64,000 bases of DNA. Source: Kineothrix alysoides (GTDB lineage Bacteria; Bacillota; Clostridia; Lachnospirales; Lachnospiraceae). How positions within the stretch are numbered: position 1 is the stretch's first letter; each line of letters begins with the position of its first letter. The notes below the pieces were generated by a model. It saw only the letters and a program-made list of their open reading frames with translations. It did not search any database and had not been told where the DNA came from. The stretch covers positions 1,798,001 to 1,862,000 of the forward strand of contig NZ_JPNB01000002.1 in NCBI RefSeq assembly GCF_000732725.1. Reading direction: 5' to 3'. This document shows positions 36,838-48,136 of this stretch, one piece after another. Made by a program: the position numbers and the translations under genes.

Positions 36838-37548
36838 GTGAAATTAGGAATAATGCAGCCATATTTTTTTCCGTACATAGGATATTTTTCAATAATTGAA
36901 AATACAGATAAATTTATATTTTTTGATACGCCACAATATATTCACCATGGATGGGTAAATAGAAATAGGGTATTAAATAGTAAAAATGAAGTGAGTTATA
37001 TTACCGTTCCTATAAAAAAGGCGGAGCAGACAATGCCAATTATGAATATTGAAATTGATAACTCGAAAAAATGGAAAGAAAAGATATGGGGACTCTTAAC
37101 TGTATATAAAAAAAAGGCTCCGTACTATAATTTGGTATTAGAATTACTTCATAATATTTTAGATAGGGAATATCTAAAATTATCAGATTTAAACATTGTG
37201 TCCACACAAAATGTTTGTGATTATCTTGGAATCAGTACGTCGCTTGATGTTTTTTCCAAAATGAATATGCCTTTGCCGGAAATAAAAAAACCCGATGAAT
37301 GGGCTCTTTATATAACAGAAAAAGAAGGTTATTCCACTTATGTAAATCCGCCTGGCGGAAAGGATTTTTTTGTGCGTGAAAAATATAGTAACAAGAATAT
37401 AGAACTAGAATTCTTGCAGATAAATTTTAATGAATATATTCAAAAAATTGGCCGCTTTGAAAAAGGACTTTCAATTATTGACGTTATGATGTTTTGTAGT
37501 AAAAGTGAAATTATGGATATGCTGCATGATTATGAGATTATAAATTGA
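36838..37548 (+). CDS. WbqC family protein
   Basis: 236 residues with a GTG start (AAAGGG about 11 bp upstream). 'KLGIMQPYFFPYIGYFSII' at the N-terminus, 'FFDTPQYIHHGWVNRNRVL', 'YITVPIKKA' and the late 'INPPGGKDF'-type segment ('VNPPGGKDF') are the markers of the WbqC family. Family members are found in O-antigen and capsule clusters, often beside amino-sugar aminotransferases; the biochemical function is not firmly known to me. Here it closes the aminotransferase / pyruvyl transferase / radical SAM run, which points to modification of an amino sugar. Confidence 0.87.
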   Translation: MKLGIMQPYFFPYIGYFSIIENTDKFIFFDTPQYIHHGWVNRNRVLNSKNEVSYITVPIKKAEQTMPIMNIEIDNSKKWKEKIWGLLTVYKKKAPYYNLVLELLHNILDREYLKLSDLNIVSTQNVCDYLGISTSLDVFSKMNMPLPEIKKPDEWALYITEKEGYSTYVNPPGGKDFFVREKYSNKNIELEFLQINFNEYIQKIGRFEKGLSIIDVMMFCSKSEIMDMLHDYEIIN

Positions 37549-37567
37549 TTGATAGGAAGGAAATTAA

Positions 37568-38377
37568 ATGAGTGCTTTAAAAAGAATAGTATACTTTTTG
37601 GCGTCTATATTCAAGGAACGAAAAATATTATTTGAATTAGCTAAGAATGATTTTAAATCCAGATTTACTAATTCCTTGCTAGGAATTGCATGGGCGTTTT
37701 TGTTGCCGGTTGTAATTATTTTGGTTTTATGGTTTGTCTTTGAGGTTGGTTTTAGGTCTACTCCGGTTGAAAATGTACCATTTATTTTGTGGTATATTCC
37801 TGCATTCTTAGCATGGAATTTTTTCTCGGAAGCATTTTCTTCGGGCGCGAATTGTTTATTTGACTATTATTATTTGGTTAAAAATATGAAGTTTAGAGTA
37901 AGCATACTGCCTTTTATAAAGATAATTTCTGCTAGTTTCATACATTTATTTTTTGTTGGATTTATTTTTGTAATGTATCTTTTGTATGGAAGAATGCCGC
38001 GAATAAATAATATACAAGTACTTTATTATTATATATGTGTATTTTTTTATGTTTTAGGTTTGATATGGCTGACTTCTGCGTTGTCAGTTTTCTCAAGAGA
38101 TGTATTAAATATTATTACACTCATTATACAGGTAGGATTTTGGGCTACGCCTTTGATTTGGGATCCAAGTACCATGCCTCAAAACGTACAGCTTATTGTG
38201 AAGTTAAATCCCATGTACTATATATGCTGTGGGTATAGGGAAGCTTTTTGCACGGATATTTGGTTTTGGCAGCATCCTTATCAGACCTTGTATTTTTGGG
38301 CAATAGTCTTAGTGCAATTAATAATAGGTGCATATACCTTTAAGAAATTGCGTCCACAGTTCGCAGATATGCTATAA
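37568..38377 (+). CDS. wzm: ABC-2 type polysaccharide export permease
   Basis: 269 residues with six predicted membrane helices and the N-terminal amphipathic 'LAKNDFKSRFTNSLLGIAWAFLLPV' that marks the Wzm/TagG/KpsM class. It starts 19 bp after the WbqC gene and 14 bp before its partner ATPase. With Wzt it would export a finished lipid-linked polysaccharide across the membrane. Such systems do not need a Wzy polymerase, so the polymerase-like genes elsewhere in the window probably serve another glycan. Confidence 0.88.
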   Translation: MSALKRIVYFLASIFKERKILFELAKNDFKSRFTNSLLGIAWAFLLPVVIILVLWFVFEVGFRSTPVENVPFILWYIPAFLAWNFFSEAFSSGANCLFDYYYLVKNMKFRVSILPFIKIISASFIHLFFVGFIFVMYLLYGRMPRINNIQVLYYYICVFFYVLGLIWLTSALSVFSRDVLNIITLIIQVGFWATPLIWDPSTMPQNVQLIVKLNPMYYICCGYREAFCTDIWFWQHPYQTLYFWAIVLVQLIIGAYTFKKLRPQFADML

Positions 38378-38391
38378 AAGGAGTTGAGTTA

Positions 38392-39723
38392 ATGGACAAA
38401 TTAGCAATTAAGATAGAGAATTTATCAAAAGTTTATAAGCTATATGAGAACAATAAATCAAGAATTGTAGAAGGCCTGTTTCCTTTTGCGAAATGCCGTC
38501 ATAAAGATTTTTATGCGTTGCAAGATCTTTCTTTTGAAATAGAAAAAGGAGAAATTGTCGGGATAATAGGAAAGAATGGTAGTGGTAAATCTACCCTGTT
38601 AAAAATAATAACTGGAGTATTGAGTCAATCAGGGGGAAGTGTTGAAGTTAAAGGTAGAATTTCCGCACTTTTAGAACTGGGAGCAGGATTTAACCCTGAA
38701 TATACAGGAATTGAAAATATATATTTAAATGGAACCCTTAATGGAATTACGAGAGAAGAAATGTCAAAAAGAATATATGATATTGCTGACTTTGCAGATA
38801 TTGGTGATTTTATTTATCAGCCAGTTAAGAATTATTCAAGTGGTATGTTTGTAAGATTAGCTTTTGCTGTAGCTGTTAATGTAGAACCGGATATACTGAT
38901 TGTAGATGAGGCATTAGCAGTAGGAGATGCCGCGTTTCAGGCAAAATGTATGGCAAGGATGAACCAAATTATGAAAGGCGGTGCAACCGTTCTATTTGTG
39001 ACACACGATATGAACACAGTAAAGAGATTATGTCAGAGATGTATCTATCTTGAAAATGGGAAAAAGATAATGGAAGGAAATGCGGAAGAACTGGCGGATG
39101 TGTATTTAAAGAGAATAAGAGAGAATATGAACATAGAACATCTAAAAGTGATGGACGTGAGTAAGGAAGAAGAAGGTATTATTGATAAAACAGAAAGAGA
39201 TGCGCCGATATCAACGAAAGAATGTAGCAAAGATTTATATAATGTGGAGTTAGAAAAAAGAATAGCACCATTTCGAGAAGGGACGGGAACAGTTAAGCTA
39301 ATTAACTTTGAATTAACGGATATAAATGATGTGGTAATAAAGAGCGCTGAATTTAATCAGAAGTTAAAAATAAAAATGTGTATAAAATTTTTTCAAGACG
39401 CTGAAGTGGGTATTGGCTATCATATAAGAGATGATAAGAATATGGAAATTATCGGCAGTGGCACAACAAGAGAATTAGGACACCAAATTAGAGGAAAAGA
39501 AGGAGAAATATATTTAGTTGAGTTTTCAACAAGAGTGCCGCTTGTCGAAGGAATATACAATATTTCGACAGTAGTTTCTACTCCTATTATATTAAATAGG
39601 AGTGCCTTATTTGTTGACTATGCAGAAAATGTAGAGGTATTTGAGGTAGAAGAGTGTAAAGACGCCAAATTGTGGGATAAAGTGTATGTTCCTAACGAAG
39701 TAGAGATAAACAAATTAGTGTGA
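38392..39723 (+). CDS. wzt: ABC polysaccharide export ATPase with C-terminal carbohydrate-binding domain
   Basis: 443 residues. Residues 1-245 are the ATPase: Walker A 'GKNGSGKST' at 60-68, signature region 'YSSGM' at 148-152, Walker B Asp172-Glu173 in 'ILIVDEALAVGD'. A linker (about 246-295) joins it to a C-terminal beta-sandwich of the Wzt-C type (about 296-435, 'GTGTVKLINFELTD', 'IKMCIKFFQDAEVGIGYHIRDD'). In E. coli O8/O9a-like systems this domain recognises the modified non-reducing end of the finished chain. The methyltransferase gene immediately downstream fits a capping role. Confidence 0.9.
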   Translation: MDKLAIKIENLSKVYKLYENNKSRIVEGLFPFAKCRHKDFYALQDLSFEIEKGEIVGIIGKNGSGKSTLLKIITGVLSQSGGSVEVKGRISALLELGAGFNPEYTGIENIYLNGTLNGITREEMSKRIYDIADFADIGDFIYQPVKNYSSGMFVRLAFAVAVNVEPDILIVDEALAVGDAAFQAKCMARMNQIMKGGATVLFVTHDMNTVKRLCQRCIYLENGKKIMEGNAEELADVYLKRIRENMNIEHLKVMDVSKEEEGIIDKTERDAPISTKECSKDLYNVELEKRIAPFREGTGTVKLINFELTDINDVVIKSAEFNQKLKIKMCIKFFQDAEVGIGYHIRDDKNMEIIGSGTTRELGHQIRGKEGEIYLVEFSTRVPLVEGIYNISTVVSTPIILNRSALFVDYAENVEVFEVEECKDAKLWDKVYVPNEVEINKLV

Positions 39724-39735
39724 AAGGGCACAATT

Positions 39736-40893
39736 ATGAAGAAGTGTATTATTTGTAAAAATAATATCGAAAAGTACGTGGCAATAGAAAAAAAATATTT
39801 AGAACTCCCGTTGAAGTATGGAAGTAAACAAAAATCCAGATCTGAGACATTAAATGCCGATGAATATTCTTGTCCATTTTGCTATGCTCTGGATAGAGAT
39901 AGATTATGTGCGTTATTTTTGCAAGAGTTACTAGAAAAAACAAAGACACTAGAAATAAATATTTTAGATATTGCGCCTTCAGGAGCAATAAAGAAATTTA
40001 TTTACTCTAACTCAGGCAAGGATACGAATTATTATACGGCAGATTTATATATGGAAGATGTCGATTATAGATTAGATGTCCAAGACATGAAAGATATTAG
40101 TAATGAAAGCTTTCACCTAGTTATATGTTGCCATGTTTTGGAACACGTAAAAGACGATAAATTGGCAATGAAGGAAATTTATCGAATTTTAGATAGGAAT
40201 GGTTTGGCAATAATTCTTGTCCCGCTTGATTTAAATCAGACAGAAACAGATGAAGAGTGGGGACTTACGGAAGCGGAAAATTGGAGAAGGTTTGGTCAGG
40301 GAGATCATGTAAGAAAATATGCAAAAATAGATTTTGTTAATCGATTGAAGGAGGTGGGGTTTAAAGTAAATGAAATGAGGAAAGCAGATTTTGGCGAAGA
40401 AAATTATAGACAGAATGCTTTAACTGATACATCAACACTATATATTGTAGATAAAAATTTAAATAATTTTTCAAAGAAAAGAGAGCTTATTCAGAATTTT
40501 GTTGATAACTATAAACAAGATTTTGATCAAATGAACAGAATAAAGGGGGAAATTAATTATTGGATTGATTGCTGCAAAGAACATAATGGCCAAATACTTA
40601 TTTGGGGATGGGGTTATTTTGTTTGTGAAAACAGCAGGTATACAAAAGCAAAAATAGTTTTTCAAAACCATTTAAGTATGGAAGAAAAAGTATTTGCTTT
40701 TGATTTACAAAAACGCGAAGACATACAAACTACATTTGGAGAAAACGGGAATAATTATTATTATTCGGGAATTGCTTTGAGTTATGCTTTGAATATTTTC
40801 GAAAATGGAACATATAATATATTTTTAAAATTGAGAAATTCAGAAAAAGAAAATTTATTATTAATTTATAAAGAATTTCATGTAAGTAATTGA
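39736..40893 (+). CDS. SAM-dependent methyltransferase with zinc-ribbon-like N-terminus and extra C-terminal domain
   Basis: 385 residues. Two CxxC pairs (Cys4/Cys7 and Cys46/Cys49) probably bind zinc. The class I methyltransferase core runs about 70-235: motif I is the variant 'ILDIAPSGAIKKF', then 'YYTADLYME' and 'FHLVICCHVLEHVKDD' followed by 'AMKEIYRILDRNG'. The C-terminal 110 residues ('ILIWGWGYFVCENS', 'FAFDLQKREDIQ', 'GTYNIFLKLRNS') look like a beta-sandwich of a type often appended to Firmicute surface-polymer enzymes. It sits 12 bp after wzt; methylating the chain end before export is a reasonable inference. Confidence 0.8.
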   Translation: MKKCIICKNNIEKYVAIEKKYLELPLKYGSKQKSRSETLNADEYSCPFCYALDRDRLCALFLQELLEKTKTLEINILDIAPSGAIKKFIYSNSGKDTNYYTADLYMEDVDYRLDVQDMKDISNESFHLVICCHVLEHVKDDKLAMKEIYRILDRNGLAIILVPLDLNQTETDEEWGLTEAENWRRFGQGDHVRKYAKIDFVNRLKEVGFKVNEMRKADFGEENYRQNALTDTSTLYIVDKNLNNFSKKRELIQNFVDNYKQDFDQMNRIKGEINYWIDCCKEHNGQILIWGWGYFVCENSRYTKAKIVFQNHLSMEEKVFAFDLQKREDIQTTFGENGNNYYYSGIALSYALNIFENGTYNIFLKLRNSEKENLLLIYKEFHVSN

Positions 40894-42623
<1,730 letters not shown>

Positions 42624-42672
42624 ATATATGTAATGATAAGAAGGAGCGAAAAAAATTAGGAGAAAATAAGAT

Positions 42673-43524
42673 ATGAAAAGAAGTATGCCCAAGGTTAGTA
42701 TAATTATGCCTTGTTATAATGATGGGTTATATATTCATGAAGCAATAGAGTCAGTTTTGCAACAAACATACAAGAATATAGAGTTAATTATTATCGATGA
42801 CGGATCTGATGAAGAAGATACTATTAATATTTTAAACGATTTAAGCGATGAAAGAATGAAAGTACTGCATACAGAAAACTTGAAGCCTGCCGGAGCCAGA
42901 AACTATGGAATCAATATCGCGTCCGGCGAATATATTTTGCCTGTAGATTCAGATGATAAAATTGATGCAACCTATGTTGAAAAGGCAGTCAAAGTTTTGC
43001 AGAACAATCCGAATATAGGTGTTGTTTATTGTGAAGCCGATTTATTTGGTGAGCAAAATGGAAAATGGGATTTGCCCTCATATTCTTTTGAAACGATGCT
43101 ATTAGATAATATAGTTTTTGTAACGGCTATCTTCTATAAGAGCGATTGGGAAAAGGTTGGTGGCTTTAATACATATATGGATTCGGGAATGGAAGATTAT
43201 GATTTTTGGTTATCTATTTTAGCAGTAGGAAAAGAAATTTATCAGATACCGGAAATTCTATTTCATTATAGGATAAAAAAGGTTTCCAGAACTACACAGT
43301 TCATGGATAACAGTATGCAAGTAAAAGAGATTTATAGCCGAATATACGATAGCCATGAAGAGTTCTATGAAAAATATTCAAAGGTTTATGCTAAAATATT
43401 GAGAGATGCCTTGATTGAACAAACGTTTTTAAAAAGAAAATATGAATTTGAACTAAAAAGATTGCTGGAAGGGTATGAAGAAGAAAATGTTATAAAACGA
43501 ATTATGCGGAAATTATTTTGTTAA
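42673..43524 (+). CDS. Glycosyltransferase family 2 (paralogue of the gene at 31203)
   Basis: 283 residues: 'VSIIMPCYNDGLYIHEAIESV', 'LIIIDDGSDE', 'YILPVDSDD' (metal site) and 'GGFNTYMDSGMEDYDFWLSIL'. The protein is colinear with that at 31203-32048 over nearly its full length, with matching segments such as 'KWDLP-YSF' and 'DNIVFVTA-F'. It lies just after the frameshifted GT2 and may partly replace it, though it lacks the coiled coil. Start at the ATG 42673; a GGAG site lies further up at about 42642-42662. Confidence 0.83.
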   Translation: MKRSMPKVSIIMPCYNDGLYIHEAIESVLQQTYKNIELIIIDDGSDEEDTINILNDLSDERMKVLHTENLKPAGARNYGINIASGEYILPVDSDDKIDATYVEKAVKVLQNNPNIGVVYCEADLFGEQNGKWDLPSYSFETMLLDNIVFVTAIFYKSDWEKVGGFNTYMDSGMEDYDFWLSILAVGKEIYQIPEILFHYRIKKVSRTTQFMDNSMQVKEIYSRIYDSHEEFYEKYSKVYAKILRDALIEQTFLKRKYEFELKRLLEGYEEENVIKRIMRKLFC

Positions 43525-43552
43525 GTATATAATGTGATAAGGGGGAAGAAAA

Positions 43553-43898
43553 ATGAGTGAAGTTAATGATATTAACAAAATAAAAAGATATGATAATAAA
43601 ATAGGGACGAAATGTTCGGATGGTATACGCGAAAAGGTTGTAGTAACAATAAGTGGTAATTTTAATACAAATTATTATAGAAGAATTTAGGGAAATCGGT
43701 AAATTGCTTGAGATAACTATGACAGAAGATAATGACAATAGCGTTATTATAGGTGAAGCATGTATGTTTTCTGCGGGCACTAAAATATTAGATTCGGATT
43801 TTCATTCAATTATAGATAATTTAATTTATATAATAAAGGCAGAGTTAATAATAAGCAATAATGGTTCGCTTGGCAGTAAGGTCATATATGAAACATAA
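43553..43898 (+). pseudogene. Broken hexapeptide-repeat acyltransferase
   Basis: An ATG at 43553 after GGGGGAAG opens a frame that reads to '...VVVTISGNFNT' and stops at 43688. Removing one A from the run at 43669-43671 carries it into the other frame, 'IIIEEFREIGKLLEITM...NSVIIGEACMFSAGTKILDSDFHSI', which is the parallel beta-helix and 'D-x-x-H-S-I' segment of acetyltransferases. The rest ('GSLGSKV' then stop at 43896-43898) is truncated before the closing repeats. It was probably an O-acetyltransferase. It fills most of the 406-bp gap at 43525-43930; no intact gene is seen there. Confidence 0.75.
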
Positions 43899-43930
43899 GA
43901 AATTATAAAATAAAAGGATGAAGATATATT

Positions 43931-45022
43931 ATGATAGTTTTTACTTCAATATGTACAAATTACGCACACAAAGCCAGGACATTGGCGGAATCAGTAAAGA
44001 AAAATATACCTGATGCAAAATTCTTTGTTTGCTTAACTGAAAGGGAAAAGGGCGAGGAAATGGATTTCCCATATTTCGATGAGGTGATTTTATCGAAAGA
44101 TATGTGGGAAGGGAATTTTAATCAGTTTATTTATAAACATTCGATCGTTGAAGCATCAACTGCGGTAAAGGGGCAATTTTTCAGGTATTTATTAAAAACA
44201 TATCCCGGAGAAGACAAATTTGTGTATTTGGACCCGGACTGTTATGTATATTCTGACTTTACAGAATTAAAACAGCTTTTGGAAAAAAAGCCTATTATAT
44301 TATGTCCACATCTGCTGCAGCCGGGAAATATTGATATGGAGCTTTCGTCGACGGCACATGGTGTATATAATTTGGGGTTTTTGGCTGTTAATCATAGTGA
44401 AGAAGCAGAGCGGTTTATTAATTGGTGGGCAGACAGATTATATTTATTTTGCTATGATGATATACAGAGGGGGATATTCACTGATCAGAAGTGGATTGAT
44501 TTAGCGCCTTGTTTTTTTGATGCAGAGATATTAAAGCATAGAGGATATGATTTTGCAACATGGTCACTCTTGGATTGCGGAATGACGAACGATGGAAATC
44601 ATTATTTTATAAAAGGCGATCCACTGCGCTTTATTCACTTTTCCGGATATGGGAAAACAATTGAAAATTGTATGAGAAATTGGCTGCAAAATGAGGATCA
44701 TCCATTTAGAAAATTATATAATGATTATCAAAAATTGCATGAAAAGAACGATTCAGACAATATATCTACCACTAAATGGAGTTATAGTAAGTATTCTTCA
44801 GGTGAAGAAATTGATGATAAATTACGTATAATGTATAGAAGTAATTACGACGTGATGTTCAATTGTGAAAATCCGTTTGCCCTATGTAATAAGGAAATGC
44901 GAATCAGGCTGAGTAAAAAACGAAATCCAATACACTATCTTCACAAAGGCGTGCGGACTTTAAAAGATGAAGGTGTTAAATCGCTTTTTTCTAAAACAGT
45001 AAAGTTTGTAAAAAGCAGGTAA
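43931..45022 (+). CDS. Glycosyltransferase, GT8-like GT-A fold
   Basis: 363 residues. 'IVFTSICTNYAHKARTLAESV' at the N-terminus and the metal site 'YLDPDCYVY' (Asp-x-Asp, about residues 98-106) follow the plan of the gene at 3643. The late 'PLRFIHFSGYG' segment supplies the conserved His-Phe-Ser-Gly seen in this group. The C-terminal 80 residues are basic and may contact membrane. It precedes the YfhO gene by 36 bp. Donor unknown. Confidence 0.72.
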   Translation: MIVFTSICTNYAHKARTLAESVKKNIPDAKFFVCLTEREKGEEMDFPYFDEVILSKDMWEGNFNQFIYKHSIVEASTAVKGQFFRYLLKTYPGEDKFVYLDPDCYVYSDFTELKQLLEKKPIILCPHLLQPGNIDMELSSTAHGVYNLGFLAVNHSEEAERFINWWADRLYLFCYDDIQRGIFTDQKWIDLAPCFFDAEILKHRGYDFATWSLLDCGMTNDGNHYFIKGDPLRFIHFSGYGKTIENCMRNWLQNEDHPFRKLYNDYQKLHEKNDSDNISTTKWSYSKYSSGEEIDDKLRIMYRSNYDVMFNCENPFALCNKEMRIRLSKKRNPIHYLHKGVRTLKDEGVKSLFSKTVKFVKSR

Positions 45023-45058
45023 GAACGAATAGATGGCAAAGGTGGTGTGAGAAATAAT

Positions 45059-47710
45059 ATGTCTATAAAGAAAAACAAAGTTGTATTATTATATGGAGGT
45101 ATGTGCCTGGTAATCTTTAGCATCATTTATCTGCCTATACTTTTTTCGGGAAAGATGTATATGTTCCTTGATATAGGAGCGGATACCTATTCCAGCTATT
45201 GGCCCAGCATCGCATATGTAGCTGATCTCTTGAAGGATTTTAAGCTTTGGGATATGAACCTGGGCCTGGGGGCATCATCAATGCTGCAAGTTTCTTATTT
45301 CTTGATAGATCCTTTTAACTGGGTTACGTTTCTTTTCTCACCTTATAATATGGATATTGGTATTTTTATTTCTTTGTGCTTAAAGTATATTGCGCTATCC
45401 ATATTTGCCTATTTGTATTTTAGTAAGATGGGTATACAAGCGGGTGCAAAAGCTATGGCTTCTTTAAGCGTAGTTTTTTCAGGGTGGTTTGTTGGCTGGG
45501 GGCAGCATTACAACTATGCTACAATGTTTGTTTTTTTCATAGCTCTTCTCTATTTCTTTGAGTGTTGGCTGCAGGAGGGGAGATGGCCGGCTTTTGTAAT
45601 AACGCTAGCGTGGCTGGCGATGATGATGCCTTATTATTGTTATATGACATTAATATTTTTAGCACTATATTATATCGTTAGAACTTGGATTAGGATAGCG
45701 GATAAGCAATATAAAGAGTTTATCGTCCATGGATTTAAAACAATATTATTATGCTTTGCGGGTATAGGGCTATCGGCAATAATTTTTTTACCGGTTGTAT
45801 CTGATATTTTGGATAGCCCAAGATTGGGAAACAAGATAGTGCCTGGTTTAGAGCTGGCAACTGGTAAGGAGTACTTTACGCTGCTGCTAAGGCTTTTGTC
45901 GAATAATATTTTAGGAATCAATAAAGACTTTTACGGATATGGTAATTGGTATGAAGCTCCTTTTGTATATATGGGAATAATTGTGTTATTTATAATCCCC
46001 TTAATATACAGCAAAAAAACATTTAAAAGAAATATTCTGATCGTGACAATATTAATCTCCTTTTGCATGATTTTTCCGCATATTCCGGCAATTATTTTTA
46101 ATGCATTTAGTACTATTACTTATAGGTGGACATACGTTATAATACCAGTAATAGGAATGGGAATCGGATTGGGTTTTTCTAAGATCGAAAGCAATGAGAA
46201 TGAAAGGATTAAACCTATTGTTTTCAAGATTTTATACGCTATGATTAGCGCGATATTAGTTTTATACTGCTCTTATTTGTTACAAAACAAACAAGACCCT
46301 GCGGATGTTATTATAATATATTCAATTTTGACAGTATTTTTCATTTCCACAATATATTTTTTATGTTTAAGTAAAACATGGGCTAATAAAAAAAATCAAG
46401 TATTAATTATTATAATTATATTTGCTTTGGAACTAACAGTTAATGGAGTGATTAGTACGCAATGCAGAAGTTTAATTGAACGAAATAATAAAAATTCGAT
46501 GAACTATTTTGATCAATCATCTGATATGTTTGATTATATTTCTGGTAGGGATCAGGGAATTTATAGAATAAATAAAAAATATGCCTATATAGATTTAAAT
46601 GATAGCATGATTCAACATTATAATGGCGAGAAGTACTATAGTTCTATTTTAACTGATTCTTATTGGAATTTACAATATATGTTTGACTTGCGTGTAAAGA
46701 ATTCAAACTATTTTTATGGATTTGATGATAAGCAATCTTTACGAGATATAAATTGCGGTAAATATATGATATCAACAGATGATACAGAGTTTTATGGATT
46801 CAGACAAATTCATAGCGTTGGAAATATGTATTTGTATGAAAACCTTAATAATATTGGTTTTGGATTTTTATATGATTATTATATACCCCGGGAAAAATTT
46901 GATGAGTTAAACCAGTATGAAAAACAAAATGTTGTCTATGAGATGGGTATTATAGAAGAGGAAGATATTTCCGGGGTTAAAAATATTTTATCAGAAAAAG
47001 ACGGAATTCAAATCACATTGAGTCCGGTAGAATTTAATTTGGCCACCAACGATACTGCAAATGGACAGGAAATAACTTTAGAGAAGAAAAATCAAAATCC
47101 ACTAGTTGTAAAAATAAAAAATAACACGACAGACATAATTTCTGGGAATATTTATATAGAAGATGCTAATAGCGATACATATAGCGTCAATAACTATATT
47201 CCTGTAAATTTTCAAGCGGAGGAAGAAAAATATACGAATATAGATAGCTTAAATATAAAGAAAATGAAAATAGATTTACCAAGCAGTGATTTTATAGTTG
47301 AAATATATGAAAAAAATGCAGAAGAATTGCAGCAAATTATTGATGAAAAGAAAAAAGAAACTATGAAAATAGTTAAATGGAATGATGAATATATCGAGGG
47401 AAGTATAAATGCGAGTGACAGTAGTTTACTGTACCTGCCTATTATATATGATAAGGACTGGAAGGTATATATAAATGGTGCAGAAGTTGAGGTCTTGCGT
47501 ATTAATGGAGGCTTTAGCGGTGTAATAATAAGTGAAGGAAATAATAATGTTGTGATTGCCTATAAGCCTACAAGTATCCAAATGGGCGCAATTGTAACAA
47601 CGATTACAGCAATAATATTAGTTACTTTGATTTTTTTAGAGCGGTTACATCGAGGAAATGCGAAAGGAGGAAAATTCAATTATTTTCATAGGGAAGTAAT
47701 TGAGTTATAA
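45059..47710 (+). CDS. YfhO family membrane protein
   Basis: 883 residues from ATG 45059; a GTG at 45047 is in frame but too close to the AAAGGTGG site. It has about 12-13 membrane segments. Signature features of YfhO: 'FLDIGADTYSSYWPS' in the first outer loop (Asp pair), then 'DPFNWVTFLFS', 'GWFVGWGQHYNYATMFV' and a large C-terminal extracytoplasmic domain (about 460-850) ending in a last helix. YfhO-type proteins are linked to glycosylation of lipoteichoic acid and other surface polymers through GT-C chemistry. It likely decorates one of the cluster's products outside the cell. Confidence 0.85.
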   Translation: MSIKKNKVVLLYGGMCLVIFSIIYLPILFSGKMYMFLDIGADTYSSYWPSIAYVADLLKDFKLWDMNLGLGASSMLQVSYFLIDPFNWVTFLFSPYNMDIGIFISLCLKYIALSIFAYLYFSKMGIQAGAKAMASLSVVFSGWFVGWGQHYNYATMFVFFIALLYFFECWLQEGRWPAFVITLAWLAMMMPYYCYMTLIFLALYYIVRTWIRIADKQYKEFIVHGFKTILLCFAGIGLSAIIFLPVVSDILDSPRLGNKIVPGLELATGKEYFTLLLRLLSNNILGINKDFYGYGNWYEAPFVYMGIIVLFIIPLIYSKKTFKRNILIVTILISFCMIFPHIPAIIFNAFSTITYRWTYVIIPVIGMGIGLGFSKIESNENERIKPIVFKILYAMISAILVLYCSYLLQNKQDPADVIIIYSILTVFFISTIYFLCLSKTWANKKNQVLIIIIIFALELTVNGVISTQCRSLIERNNKNSMNYFDQSSDMFDYISGRDQGIYRINKKYAYIDLNDSMIQHYNGEKYYSSILTDSYWNLQYMFDLRVKNSNYFYGFDDKQSLRDINCGKYMISTDDTEFYGFRQIHSVGNMYLYENLNNIGFGFLYDYYIPREKFDELNQYEKQNVVYEMGIIEEEDISGVKNILSEKDGIQITLSPVEFNLATNDTANGQEITLEKKNQNPLVVKIKNNTTDIISGNIYIEDANSDTYSVNNYIPVNFQAEEEKYTNIDSLNIKKMKIDLPSSDFIVEIYEKNAEELQQIIDEKKKETMKIVKWNDEYIEGSINASDSSLLYLPIIYDKDWKVYINGAEVEVLRINGGFSGVIISEGNNNVVIAYKPTSIQMGAIVTTITAIILVTLIFLERLHRGNAKGGKFNYFHREVIEL

Positions 47711-47716
47711 TCAAAG

Positions 47717-48136
47717 ATGGAAAAACAGAGCGTACAAATGTTGGAATTCCCACAAAAAGGCGATGGGAGAGGCCAATTGGTTATAGTAGAGGGGGGAGTA
47801 GATATCCCCTTTGACATCAAGCGAATATTTTATATATATGGTTCGGATTCAGAAGTAGTAAGAGGGCAGCATGCCAATAAAAGAACAGAATTTGTATTAA
47901 TAAATGTTTCCGGACAAAGCAAGGTCCGCGTGAAGGATGGAAGAGGAAATGAGGCTATTTTTGCTTTGAACCGTCCACATACAGGTATTTATCTTCCAAA
48001 GATGGTATGGAAAGATATGTATGACTTTAGTGAGGGTTCTGTGCTCCTTTGCCTTGCCAGCGAACATTATGATACGGAGGAATATATACGTGATTATGAT
48101 AAGTTTGTAGAGCTTATAAGTGGAGGGCAGGGGTAA
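47717..48136 (+). CDS. fdtA: dTDP-4-keto-6-deoxyhexose 3,4-ketoisomerase (FdtA/QdtA family)
   Basis: 139 residues, a small cupin. 'QMLEFPQKGDGRGQLVIVEG', 'KRIFYIYG', 'RGQHANKRTEFVLINVSG' (active-site His) and 'PKMVWKDMYDFSEGSVLLCLASEHYD' are the family blocks. It moves the keto group of dTDP-6-deoxyhexos-4-ulose from C4 to C3, ready for the aminotransferase at 49659. FdtA and QdtA differ in C4 outcome, which cannot be decided here. It overlaps the next gene by 1 bp (TAATG). Confidence 0.88.
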   Translation: MEKQSVQMLEFPQKGDGRGQLVIVEGGVDIPFDIKRIFYIYGSDSEVVRGQHANKRTEFVLINVSGQSKVRVKDGRGNEAIFALNRPHTGIYLPKMVWKDMYDFSEGSVLLCLASEHYDTEEYIRDYDKFVELISGGQG

